From Symsagittifera roscoffensis (lineage: Eukaryota; Xenacoelomorpha; Acoela; Convolutidae), in the NCBI RefSeq assembly GCF_963678635.1, contig NC_087065.1, forward strand, positions 15,907,156 through 15,971,155: DNA of 64,000 bases. Reading direction: 5' to 3'. The stretch's first letter is position 1. Every line of letters begins with the position of its first letter. The notes under the pieces were generated by a model, which was not told the DNA's origin, searched no databases, and saw only the letters and a list, made by a program, of their open reading frames with translations. A program made the position numbers and the translations under genes. This document shows, in pieces, positions 34,478 to 46,100 of this stretch.

Positions 34478-35757
34478 TCTGGTACTTGTAGTAAATTGAT
34501 AAGACGAAAATGCAGTACTAACCTTTTGATATTTCCATTCACTCGCAGAAGAATTCTATCCAAACTCGCACAGCTCGCCCACGAAGAATTGTTTAAATAA
34601 TGAATTTCAGTTTCAAGCTTTCACACTCAACAACTCTAACACACGATAACAAGTTTCAAACTTTCCTTTAACCCGGTTGGAAAGGAATTATATACTAAAC
34701 AAAACTAACCAACGCAGCTTACTAAACACCACAACACATAGAATAACAGCATGACTAAGAAAAGGAAACCGACGGTACCCAAACCGGATTAACCCAGTTT
34801 AAAACTGGATAATTTATTCTTTTGAAGACTATTATAAAGTCTAAGAAAGAAATAATAAAACACAAAAAAGTCGAAAGACAAACCAATACCAAAAACAATT
34901 TGATTTTTGAAAAAAGGACACAACCAACGAAACATAAGAAAAACCACAATAAACCCAACATAAAAATTTATCACATAACAGGACCTCTCACAGAAAACGC
35001 ACGAAATCATACTCCCACTCCTGGCCTAACCCACCAGAGAGGACGTCCTGAGCATGCTCTATAGCCGGCCTAACCCATCGCGCTACATCCACGCTTTGTG
35101 ACCACACTTCTATTTTTAATAAGAGGTACTCAAGGGTGAGTAACTCTTCAAAATAACCGAACTAAAACAAAAAGCTTTTGTGAAAACAACTAACCAAAAT
35201 CATAATTAAAACACCAAACTAATAAAAATTTTATTAATGTAAATTATACCTTGCAGTATATAGATCAGCATACAACACCAAAGACGAACATCCAAAGACA
35301 AAATGACCCCACTACACTCGAAAAAGAATGGCCAATCACAATTAATATGCCGCCCACAATCACAACTCAAAGGATTTAGAGTACGACTTGACTTCGCAGA
35401 AAAGGACTTCATTGAACTAGAACAATGACCACCTCGATGTCCAAGTATACGTACAGATCCGAGTAACCAGGCATCCCCTCCACGCACAATCTCCACGCCA
35501 TTCCCAGACAAGGTCAACCCAAAAGAAGTTCTCTACATGGAACAGAAAAACCTGTCATAGCCAACCATTCTGAAATCAGATTTGAGTTTGTTGCGAAAAC
35601 CCAGTCGTTGTCATGAGAAGACACAGCGATTGAACCTGGAACTTCTGTAACAAGAGAACCCAGAAGAAATATGATGTTCGCCAAATACCAACGTCCATCA
35701 TACATCCTTTGAATTGCAGAAAGACTATTCTAAAAAACTCTGTAAAACCCGGATGGG
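34478..35757 (+). other. Interior of the 410-bp-LTR element
   Basis: No protease, RT, RNase H or integrase motif in any frame. Two adjoining minus-strand frames (35514-35705 and 35206-35517) have a less AT-biased composition and contain GNGVEIVRGGDAWLLGSVRI. They might be a captured host fragment, but no family is recognised. Confidence 0.4.
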
Positions 35758-36167
35758 TGAAACCTGATCTAAACTACATTTTATGATTGGATAAATTAGA
35801 TATTTTACCACTGTAAAGTATTTAATATTAACCAATCATGATCCATCTAACTAACAACCCACTTATTTGTAAGTGCTGAAATTACTTGTAATTTCAGCAC
35901 CAGAGAGATTTGAATTTAACTTAGAATTTAGTTGCCTCTCCAAAGGAACTTCAGCAGCCGCAATAAACCAGTATACCCTAGATCTATTGAGCCTAGCAGA
36001 GACTAGTTAAACAACCTGAGACTAGATAGTATAAGAGTAAGATTAGGATCGGTATTAGACTAAGAAGTTGCACGAATCTATCCGGCCGAAAATAAGATAG
36101 CGTGACGAGCAGACGGTGTACCCTATCCGAAATTACTCTATGAGTTAACCACTTCGGTCCTAACTCA
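35758..36167 (+). repeat. 3' LTR, 410-bp family
   Basis: Nearly identical to 34068-34477, including the 13-bp hairpin. Confidence 0.87.
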
Positions 36168-36643
36168 AAAGGTATAGATTGGAAAACGTTGGGTAGATGC
36201 TGAGTCTAATACAAAACATTTTTTACTTCACATGTTCAAAAATTATAGTTTTTTTCACAATTTTTCCAAGATTTTGGAAGTTTCAGCATAGATTCAGCTA
36301 ATCTTAGCATTGCTTATGTTCTTCACAAGTATATATATCACGCGTCTTAGTTTAAATCAGATCAAATAATCTCGTATTACTAAATTTTTGAGGAAATGTT
36401 TTTAATTAAATTTTTCTGCCATTGTCTTAACTGGATAGCAGATAATCAGTGATTCGGATTTTCTTGCTTTTCACGCAATATAGCATTGGTTTTTCACTAT
36501 TAGCAGAAGATTGATTTCAAAATTAGCCAAAAACTTGAAATTTCTGGCGAGCAAAACCGACATATATGGGGTGACCGCAACTGACTCCAAAACCATTCCA
36601 ATCTGATTTGAGACACGCGAATAGGTACAGATATTGAGTTACC

Positions 36644-37400
36644 TGCCCGGGTCGAGATCCCGCTCAAAAACCGCTCAAGATTTGAGCGGTTTGAGCGGTT
36701 TTCCAGCAAGATTTGAGCGATTTGAGCGGTTTGGGCGGTTTGGGCGTTTTTCTGGAAAAACCGCTCAAGCCGCTCAAATCTTGCTTAAAAAACCGCGCAA
36801 AAACCGCTCATTTCTTGCGGTGATTTTTGAACGGTTTTTCAAGCAAGATTTGAGCGGTTTTTGAGCGGTTTTGAGCGGTCTTCCCGGGTCGAGGTCCCAG
36901 ACTCAACGTTTCTCTTGAGTCCCCCCCCCCAACGAACCCTCCATCAACGTACCCCCCCAACCCACGACGTAACCCCCTCACGTTTAACCATCCCCCCACG
37001 GTTGGTTAGGTCGGTTAGGTCGTTTATATTTGTTGTGCATGTCTAAAACATTGAACATATCCAGTAGAACAAATACAGCGAATATTAAGCTTCCAGCAAG
37101 TCCGCATAGAATAACGGATAAGGCGTCTGACTTCAAATCAGAAGATTGCTGGTTCGAGTCCCTCTGTGGTCAACTTTTTATTATTAAATCTTGCGCGGTT
37201 TTTGAGCGTTTTTTTTAGATAAACCGCTCAAAACCGTTCAAATCTTGCGCGGTTTTTGGGCGGTTTTTTTAGATAAACCGTTCAAAAACCGCTCAAACCG
37301 CTCATTTTGAAGCAAGATTTTGAGCGTAATTGTCTAAAAAAACCGCTCAAACCGCTCAAATCTTGCTTCAAATTAGGTGAAAAATCTCGACTCGGGTGAT
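36644..37400. mobile_element. CCGCTCAAA-repeat element with inverted ends and a tRNA-like insert
   Basis: Starts CCCGGGTCGAGATCC and ends with the complement-like AAATCTCGACTCGGGTG. Both flanks of the interior consist of short TTTGAGCGG and CCGCTCAAA words in both orientations with AAGCAAGATTTGAGCGG spacers (36660-36885 and 37190-37375). A second CCCGGGTCGAGGTCCC occurs at 36884. A C-rich stretch and a tRNA-like sequence lie between. A smaller relative is at 58453-58815. Confidence 0.6.
37100..37172 (+). tRNA. tRNA-like sequence with UCA anticodon, probably a pseudogene
   Basis: A 73-nt stretch folds like tRNA. The acceptor pairs six of seven positions (one T-T mismatch). The anticodon arm is perfect (TCTGA and TCAGA around CTTCAAA), giving anticodon UCA. 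The T loop is standard (GGTTCGAGTCC, also a B box). The body resembles animal tRNA-Arg(UCG) (CGGATAAGGCGTCTGACTTC). The D stem and the middle of the T stem have mismatches, which argues for a pseudogene or SINE-like copy. UCA would read UGA codons. No CCA is encoded. Confidence 0.6.
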
Positions 37401-37776
37401 GCGAAATCTATCTTTATGAAATTTAGGTCATCTATTTAGTAATTTTTCAAAAAATTTCTCTCTTCGTTTGTTTTTCTTATGAAATTAGGCTAAATTGTTT
37501 ATCAAAGTTTGTTCCGGACTTCTTAAAAGAATTTTTTAAAAGATATTCTAGAAACAGTTTAATTAGTCTCTGTGTTTTTTTAAATTTTGACACGAGCACA
37601 GTTGAACATGAGAGCAGACTCAAGAAAACGACACAAGGCACATCGCTTTAAAAAAAGAGCGCATTTGTGTTGAGAGAAATACGGAAATTTTACGTTTAAA
37701 TTAAAAAGGGGAAAATTGATTTAGAAAAGAAAAGCTGCTGTTTATCAACAATAACGTTTTAAAAGTTTTTTGATAG

Positions 37777-37959
37777 ATGATGTGGCAGAACACTACTCAC
37801 ATGGGTTGTGGCTATTGTGTTATACCGGGTTGCTACAAGAAATTTTTATTGTGCACATACAAACCCAGAGGTAATATTGATGGACAAGCTCTGATGGCTG
37901 ACAAAAATTATGAAGCAATGCAAAAAGCTGGTGATATCGTTGAAACTTGCGAAAAGTAA
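37777..37959 (+). CDS. CAP-domain gene, exon 4 (CAP1 and CAP2 signatures)
   Basis: Follows TTTGATAG in phase 0, so the junction restores FTQ-MMWQNTTHMGCGYC, the CAP1 signature. Further on, LLCTYKPRGNIDGQ is the CAP2 signature. Four cysteines (two in GCGYC, one in GCYKK, one in LLCTY) fit the disulphide pattern of secreted members. The frame ends GAA AAG TAA, but the same bases form a GTAAGC donor (exon end 37955), so the protein may stop here or continue. A possible continuation, just a phase match, lies at 43819 and gives a short tail. Confidence 0.85.
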   Translation: MMWQNTTHMGCGYCVIPGCYKKFLLCTYKPRGNIDGQALMADKNYEAMQKAGDIVETCEK

Positions 37960-39365
37960 GCAAATAACTGAAAATTGATTTTAACCCAAGAAAACAGTTT
38001 AAAAAAGTCTAAATTAGTTAATAGTGCTATTAATCATACTTTTTAGGACAAAAATTTTCGCAAACTAGACCGGTGAAGGAATCAGGGGCGGATCTAGAAC
38101 TTTATCGAGGGGGATGGGGGTGACAGAATTTCAATAAAACGTCCAAAATTTTGTCGATCTTTTTTTAAGTCGGCCAAATTGAATTTTCGAACCCTCCCAA
38201 GCACTGAAACTATCTGCTTTGGCAAAATTCTGTGCGCCGCAGGCAAAAATTTGAAAAAAAGGGCCGAAAAATGCGTTTTTAGGTGCTTTTTGGAAAATTT
38301 TGACAAAAAAAGCCTTTTTTCGGCGCACGCTCCCCCCTCAACGTTAGTACATATTGGCGCCAAAAGCGCCTTTAGAAACTTTTTAGAGTCCGTCGACAAA
38401 AATGGATGTCTCAAAATAGTACAAAGGGTGACCCTTTGGGTCGACAGGTGTTCGAACCCCTCAGTGGGGGGGGGGGGGTGGGGAGTACGCTTTTTTTTTT
38501 ACAAATTGTGCTTCTCGTCATTTTTCCGTGACCCCTTTTTTTACAATATTTGCTTCTCAACATTTTTCCGTTGAAAAAGAAACTATCTAAAATCAGCTAA
38601 AACATCATGTAAATCGGCAAATTTTTTGGTTGAACAGAAAACTAAATTTGGAAGCAAAGTAACAGTACCGAGTTTCTCATTTTTTAAAAATGTTTTGTTT
38701 ATTTTATAGTATCTTTAACCTTTTTTGAAGAAAGTTAGAAGACATTTAGCTTTTCTAAGTTCGGTTGTTTATGTTGTATTCCTCTATCTCTTAATCTATT
38801 TTTAAACACGTCTGGTCCATCATAAACAAGTTCATTGTATTATATTACGAAATTCAAAAAGTGATATACATGATTTTTATACATTGTAGTATAAGTTTCG
38901 AAAAAACGCGAAAATTGAAAAAAAGCAGATTTTTTTTTGCCTTATATAGTTTGTTAGTGAGTTTTCCTTAATAATCTCTCAGAGATAAAAAAAAGTCGAT
39001 ATCTGATTCATACAAAGTCATTTATGTCAAAAATTTCGTCAATCACATGATTTTATATTGAAATAAAATTTTCAATTTTATTCAAATTTAGTCTTGTACA
39101 ACCTTCAAATTTTTGGTGCGGGCACTCTCCAATAGCATAAAACAAAAAACTTAATCGGCTTTAAAATAATGATTTGGTTCTCTCCACATCTGTCCGAAAA
39201 CAAAATTGAAGAGGCAGTAACGATAGCTTTCAAACCATATGATTTGTTCGAATAGAAATTCGTTATAACTTGCTGTGCTCTTTTTATGGTAAATTATCTA
39301 AATGTTTTATTTGGATAATGTTTCAGAAAGCAAGAAGAAGATAATGGTTGTTTCCCTAATCCTCG
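37960..39365. other. Non-coding with MITE remnant
   Basis: 38085-38440 opens CAGGGGCGGATCTAGAAC and holds G-rich and C-rich strands like the short MITE at 27387. The GTGTTCGAACCCC word near 38447 resembles a tRNA B box but has no tRNA around it. The rest is AT-rich. Confidence 0.45.
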
Positions 39366-39518
39366 TTACAGTTTGATTTGGATAATTGTTCTCGCTCCGA
39401 GTTTTTGAAATTCTAAAGCTGAAGCTTCTGATAGACAATTGATAGAGTAGTTAATTAATGCAAAATTTGAATCGGATGCTGCTATCTCAATTCCATCAAG
39501 TGCATGTATTTGTGCTTC
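39366..39518 (-). pseudogene. Coding-like stretch abutting the MITE array, unknown
   Basis: 51 open codons on the minus strand ending in TAA. Protein-like composition, for example HALDGIEIAASDSNFALIN and SEASALEFQKLGARTI. Its upstream end coincides with the border of the inverted-repeat array at 39519. Another minus-strand coding-like stretch resumes beyond the array at 43016. Family not recognised. Confidence 0.4.
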
Positions 39519-42500
39519 CCGTACCCATGGGGCTTTCTGTGCAAGATCTGAAATTCTTTATTTCCTACATTAGTTGATTCTCAGATCTGAAATTCTTTAT
39601 TTAATATCTGGATAGGAATTTGAATACTTCAGATCTGAAATTTGAATCTGAGACAGAAGAATTCAAGTCTGAAATAAACTTGAAAAAAACAAAACTTCAG
39701 ATCTGAAGATAGATCTGAGAAACCCGTTATTAAATTATAATGTATGCGTTTCGAGCAGACAAATGAGTTTTTTAATTTTTGATGTTCCTGCAATGAACAA
39801 ATATGATTAGATTAACTAGTGGTAAAAAAACTTCCAAATAATTTTACAAACAGTTTTTTTGAACTAAATTTCTTGTTCAACTGCAATAAAAATTTTTCAA
39901 AAACTTTTGGAAGACCTATCAATTTTTTGCTTGCATGCGCTAATTATGCGTTTTCAATGTTTTTTTTCATGCTTGCGGAAACACATTTTGGCAGTCTTCC
40001 ATTGCAGACATTGCTGATTACCTGCTAGTAGTAGCAGAAGTTACCAAGAACAAAAGTATCAAAAATAGCAAAAATTGTGTCGAAATCATAGATTTTTTAG
40101 ATATGAAATAATTAAAAACACCAAAATTTCAGATCTGAAATACATTTTTCAGATCTGAAATAAACAAGAAAAACAAAATTTCAGATCTGAAAAAGATATG
40201 AGATAACCCATTCCTAAAGTATCGAAGTGTTATTTTATCGTTTCACAACCCATTTCATATATGAAATTTGGTTCTGAGAAGATTATTTGATATCTAAATA
40301 AGAAAATTTTTTGGGTACGGTTTTCTTTGAAATGCTTCCCGTACCCAGTAAATGTTCTAATTCAGATATAAAATAATCTTTTTTTCAATCAAAAGTTCAG
40401 ATCTGAAATGGGTTGTGAAATGTTAAAATAACGCTTGAATGTTTTACAAATGAGCTAATTCAGATCTAAATTTTTGTTTTTCTCGGTTATTTCAGATCTG
40501 AAAAAATGTATTTCAGATCTAATTTCAGATCTGAAAGTTTGCTGTTTTTGGTTATTTCACATCTGGAAGCAGAAACACAGCAAAACACAGCACAGTCTCC
40601 AATGGGAGACTGCCAAAGTTTGTTTTTCCAGACATGAGATAACATTTTGTAAAATTATTCGGATTTTTTTACTTTTTTACCACTAGTTAATCTAATCATA
40701 ATTGTGTATTGCAGAAACATCAAAAAAAAACTCATTTGTTAGCTCGAATTATATGAATTATAACTTAATAAAGGCATTCTCAGATCTAATTTCAAACTGA
40801 AATTTTGTTTTTCAAGCTTATTTCAGATCTGTTTTTTTTTGCAAATTCATATTTCAGACCTGATTTTTTAAAATTTTTATTAAGAAATGAAATAAAGAAT
40901 TTCAGAGCTGAGAATCAACTAAATGAAGATATAAAAAGTTTCAGATCATGCAGAGAAAATCCACTGGGTACGGCTTGTTTTTGTTTGGCCTCAGGTTCAA
41001 TTCAGAGGACATTCATTGAAAAAAAATTGGCTTCGATCTGAAGAAAGTACGTAAACTATTGAGTAAGCTATCCAGAAAAATAACTTACTGTGCAAATTAC
41101 AAATTGTAGTTAACTGACACAAAGAACAAAATTCAAAACCGAGAACAAAAGTCAAGGGCAAAGAAAACGTGCCTTTCGCGATAAATTAGCTAAGAAATCG
41201 CGATAAAAAAGCTACCGCAAAAGTCTCATACAAACTTTCCTCCCGTACCTAGTAAATTTTCTAATTCAGGCCTGAAAATACATTTTTTTTCAGATCTAAA
41301 TTTCAGATCTGAACTGGGTTTTAAAATGTTAAAATAACGCTTGAATGTTTTAGAAATGGGCTAAACCAGATCTAAATTTTTGTTTTTCTCGGTTATTTCA
41401 GATCTGAAAAAATGTATTTCAGATCTAATTTCAGATCTGAAAGTTGCTGTTTTTGGTTATTTCACATCTGGAAGCAGAAACACAGCAAAACACAGCAAAG
41501 TCTCCAATGGGAGACTGCCAGAGTTTGTTTTTCCAGACATGAGATAACATTTTGTAAAATTGTTCGGATTTTTTTTACCACTAGTTAATCTAATCATAAT
41601 TGTGTATTGCAGAAACATCAAAAAGAAAACTCATTTGTTAGCTCGAATTATATGAATTATAACTTAATAAAGACATTCTCAGATCTTATTTCAAACTGAA
41701 ATTTTGTTTTTCAAGCTTATTTCAGATCTGGTTTTTTTTGCAAATTCATATTTCAGACCTGATTTTTTTAAAATTTTTATAAAGAATTTCAGAACTGAGA
41801 ATCAACTAAATTAAGAGATAAAAAGTTTCAGATCATGCAGAAAAAGTCCACTGGGTACGGCTTGTTTTTGATTGGCCTCAGGTTCAATTCAGAGGACATT
41901 CATTGAAAAAAAAATTGGCTTCGATCTGAAGAAAATACGTAAACTATTGAGTAAGCTATCCAGAAAAATAACTTACTGTGCAAATTACAAAATGTAGTTA
42001 ACTGATATGACCCAAACTGAACATAAAGCAGATAATATTTTTTAGTTGCTGACAATTTTTGTTTCTTTTGTGAGTCCAAATGTCTAAATACATTATTGTA
42101 AATTAACTGTAATTAGAAATGAAATCTTTTCGGGCCGAAGAAAATTTAAAACCAAGTTCTTCAAAGTCCAAATCAATTGGTAGATTACAGAAAGCGCTGA
42201 CACAAAGAACAAGATTCAAAACCGAGAACAAAAGTCAAGGGCAAAGAAAACGTGCCGTTCGCGATAAAAAAGCTAAGAAATCGCGATAAAAAAGCCAACG
42301 CAAAAGTCTCATACAAACTTTCCTCCCGTACCTAGTAAATTTTCTAATTCAGGCCTGAAAATACATTTTTTTCAGATCTAAATTTCAGATCTGAACTGGG
42401 TTTTAAAATGTCAAAATAAAGATTACTTCAGATCTACTTTCAGATTTGAAAATTAGTTTTTCTTGGTTATTTCAACTCTGAAAAATCAATGGTTTTGATA

Positions 42501-43015
42501 AAATTTTTGCAATTTATGATAATTTCGTATTTGATAGCTTGTGCTAGATACTAGCAGGTACTCAGCAAAATCTTCAATAGGAGACCAAAATATAATTTCC
42601 CACGCATGAGATAAACATTGCAAACGCATAAGTAGCGCATTAAACTTAGAAAATTGATAGGTACTCTAATAGTTTTTGAAAACTTTTTATAACAATTGAA
42701 CAAGAAAATTAGTTCAAAAAAAAATTTCAACATAATTGTGTATTGCAGAAACGTCAAAGAAATGAAAACTCAATTTTTTGTTCGAAATGCTTAAGTTATA
42801 ATTGAACAAAAGGTTTCTGAGATCTAATTTCAAAATGAAATTTTTTTTTCAAGTTTGTTTCAGATCTGAAACTTTTTATATCATATCTACATTTTGAGAT
42901 CTGAAATTTGAAAATTCTTATCCAGATATGAAATAAAAAATGTCACATCTGAGAACCAACTAGTGTAAGAATTAAAGAGTTTCAGATCTTGCTCAGAAAA
43001 TCCCCTGGGTACGGG
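39519..43015. mobile_element. Array of CCGTACCC-ended MITEs rich in AGATCT
   Basis: Four related elements. One unit (39519-40322) is reversed relative to units starting at about 40338, 41243 and 42326. Each has ends CCCGTACC and GGGTACGG and an interior packed with TTCAGATCTGAAAT-like palindromes. The second and third units, with the sequence after them, are near-identical tandem copies about 0.9 kb apart (both have GGCCTCAGGTTCAATTCAG and AAGTCAAGGGCAAAGAAAAC); the third has an extra segment of about 150 bp near 42000. Small frames at 39819-40028 and 42551-42757 (opposite strands) are the same sequence in inverted copies, not genes. Confidence 0.8.
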
Positions 43016-43122
43016 CTACTTTTCATACTATAGAAATTTATTTGAAAAATCGAAGATTCGCCTTTTTGCATGTGTGAAAATTTAGTGACCAGCAGTTTAT
43101 CAATAAGTATCAATCGCTGATA
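43016..43122 (-). pseudogene. Coding-like stretch beyond the MITE array, unknown
   Basis: Open on the minus strand after an acceptor-like CTAG, with ILIDKLLVTKFSHMQKGES, and running into the array border at 43015. Orientation and distance suggest it could be the upstream half of the sequence at 39366-39518, split by insertion of the array. This is inference from two short pieces. Confidence 0.3.
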
Positions 43123-46100
43123 CTAGTTTTTCAGTTCCAGGGTTGACATTCTTAGAAAAATTTCCCCTAACTTAGAACTTCCTAAAAGAATTGTAGGAAA
43201 ATTTTTCAATCTTATAACTTTTGTTACAAAAAATTGAAAGAAGATTTTTTCGAATTAATTAAATCTTTCAAGAACACTGAGCTTTAAAGAACGCTTCTGA
43301 CTATATTTTATTGATTAGAACTTTTTTTCACATTTCATACAATTTTTATGAGAAAAGTTGTAAGATAGGAACTTTTTCTCACAAAAAAAATCTCAAAAAA
43401 AATGCTGCAGAAAACTGAAGCTCACTGAAAAAAACTGTTTCCTTCTAACTTCCTTGTATTAGAAAATTCTAAGATAGAGATTTCAAGCAACATAAAATAA
43501 ATAAACGTAAAAATTAAATTCTGAGAAACTATTGCCTCAAAGTCTACGCAAAACATCGTACAATGATGGTTTGACTATATTTTGTTATCATTTTTTTTTG
43601 GTACAGTAACTCTGCTTAACTGATGCTTATAGGTTAGAATGGCATTTAAAAACTCAAAGGAAAACCTATGAGACCTTGTCATGAGATAAAAATACAATGA
43701 CAGTACTTGCAACTGTCGTATCACATAATGTTCATTTTTTCTGATTAATGAAGCTGCACTATTGGAGTTCCTACTATTGGAGCTGAAAACAAAATATAGT
43801 ATTCTTTAATTGAACGTGGTTTTCATCTTCAAGCATCTGCAATCTGGAGAGGATTGTTTGAGTGCAGGATTGGTTAACGGAAGAATCAAAAGATTGTTTG
43901 TTAGAGAAATTTTTAAAATGCCAACGTTTACGAAAAATTTCGTTCTATCAGAAAAAGCTCGTCATGCGAATTATTATTTGATAATGCCAGTGTAAACCTG
44001 CAACTGTTTGTTATGGGGTTTATTAGAGTTATGGGTGAGGTTGCCTTCACCATTTATACTCAAAATGGGATAAGTAACACAAGATAGTTTTGTACTAATA
44101 AAAAAGTCAGCGTTGAACTAAATAATTCCAAACTGAATCGGGGCAACCTTTTTGCATTTATTGTGATATTAAATGCAAAATGATTGACTTTCTATTTTGC
44201 TTACCGAGTTGGAAAAAACTATCAAAAAACTTTAATAAACAAAATAAATAAAGTCGCAAAAACCTTTTCATCATTGGCAATTTTTGATACAATCCCCCCG
44301 GTTTATATTTACTAGTGTGACTTTTTGATAATTTTTATGATAACTGTTAAGGTTATTATGATTATCAACAGTCGAACGTAATACGAGTCGGTCAACATAG
44401 TCCACACGACTCTTAAAAATGTCATAGTTTTTTTTATTGAAAAGTCTAAAATTGCTCTCGCTCCATTTTGTTTATTAGCTTTTTGATTTTTGAGTTCATA
44501 TCAGATCATTTTTTCTACAAAAAGGCAAATTTCACCATTGAACAGCAAAAGCGTTAAAATCAGGAAACTTGTAATCGACTTGAAGTTTCAAAAGTGGAAT
44601 TTAGTTTTCACGTTTCCCACAAGAATAAAAAATCTCCTAATAATCCAGCTTTCTACAAATGGGGCAGGTTTAGCCAATAAATACCAATATAAAAAAACAA
44701 TTGTTTTTGAAAATTAAAGAGCTTTAGGCCATTAATTTTTATATTTTGAAACTCGGAAGTGATTTTTTTTCAAAATCAACGCAGTTTTTTATCTGTTTGC
44801 AATCATTGCGTTTAATTATCATAGATATCATCTATTATTCTTGTTTCTTTAATTTTCGTTCATGCCTTATTATTGTCGTTTTTTTCTTATAATAATTTTG
44901 ATAATTATAAAGTTCCTATCAAAGTACTACAAGAAAACTATGAGAACTATGTTTTTTCTGGCGGTGAAATGATAATCGATTAAAATTAAAACGATTCCCG
45001 AATCTAAGAAATGTGAAAAGAAAATCAATAATCATGGACTTTTGTTGTCTAATTTAGTAATAAAATAAATGGTTCCCATGTTGCACTCAGAGAATAAAAT
45101 AGAGTAAAAAAATTGATAATATTCTATTGTTTTCATCAAATTTAAAATTAATTTAAGTCCATACAAAAATAATTTAAATGAATTTTTTTCCGCGTCGTGC
45201 ATTTATCAAACAAGTTATGCGGACTTTTTTCAAAGCGAGGTTACGACTCCCCATCCCAACGTTGAACAGTGCTTCCCCCCCCCCACACACACACACACAC
45301 CTGACCACCTGAACCATCCCCACATCACCTGATCCAACCTCCTACCCCAAACTTGAACCAACAATTCCCTCCTCCACTTGATTGGACCAGCCCCCCTCTC
45401 TCAACCGGGATTTGCTGCAGGATTGGTTTAGAGGGGCGGGGGGTTGATTCATGTGTTTCAAACGGTGGGGTTTGTAGTAAAACAGTAACAAAATTCAAAG
45501 CTGCGGAAAAAAGTTGAAACTGAATAACAAATAACCAACTTTAGCTTAAAACTTATAAAACTTTTTATATGCGTTGAAATTCGTTTATCTGTAAAACTGA
45601 AAGAAAAATTCAATCAATTTATATCTATGAAACTCGAGTCTCAAAATAGGAAACTTTTTTTTTAAATGTCTGAGAAAAAAAAAGAAAACGAATGAGCATC
45701 ACGGGAGGAGCACGCAGACGCGGTTGTAGTAGGATCAACGAAACTTATTAGTGATATTTGAAACTCCCAAAGAAAACTATTGATTTTTAAGATAAGACAG
45801 TAAAAGTACAATGGATGAGTGAGTACAGAGCTGATAAAATCAAATTCTTCTTTTTCAAATTCAATAAAATCAAATTCAATAAAATCTTTTTGAAAAGGTT
45901 TTGTTTTTGTTTTTATCTAGGATCTATTTAAACAATTCTGACTACTGCAGATAGGGTTGTCATCATTTTGGGTGTTTTTTCAAACTTCGTTGATAATGCC
46001 GACAACTTCAGAACATGTTCCAAGACTTTTCTGTGCATTTCAAATATCTACACTTAACAAATGGTGCGCTCATCCAGCAAACAATTTTGGCTCTTAATGA

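Larger units (their letters stand above)
34068..36167 (+). mobile_element. LTR retroelement lacking recognisable genes (LARD/TRIM-like)
   Basis: A 2100-bp element with 410-bp LTRs at 34068-34477 and 35758-36167 that begin TGAAACCTGATC and end GTCCTAACTCA. It is flanked by AAAG at 34064-34067 and 36168-36171. I counted three differences between the LTRs, under 1 percent, so insertion is young. The 1280-bp interior has no gag or pol motifs. A possible primer site (TGGTACTTGTAG) starts two bases after the left LTR and a purine-rich GGATGGG precedes the right LTR, so I place it on the plus strand, with modest certainty. It depends on enzymes of another element. Confidence 0.85.
24917..37776 (+). 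other. Long intron of the CAP gene (12.9 kb)
   Basis: Contains a Helentron-like copy (26048-26563), a short MITE (27387-27578), coding-like islands at about 27.6-28.8 kb and 30.0-30.45 kb, the LTR element at 34068-36167, and the tRNA-like repeat element at 36644-37400. 28810-30007 and 30480-34067 are AT-rich with nothing I can name. Other genes nested here are possible. Confidence 0.5.

Noticed and set aside
38430-38475. tRNA-like B box (GTGTTCGAACCCC)
   Set aside because: No acceptor, D or anticodon stem can be formed around it.
45284-45301. CA microsatellite as a functional element
   Set aside because: Short and ordinary; noted only as part of a GC-richer island.
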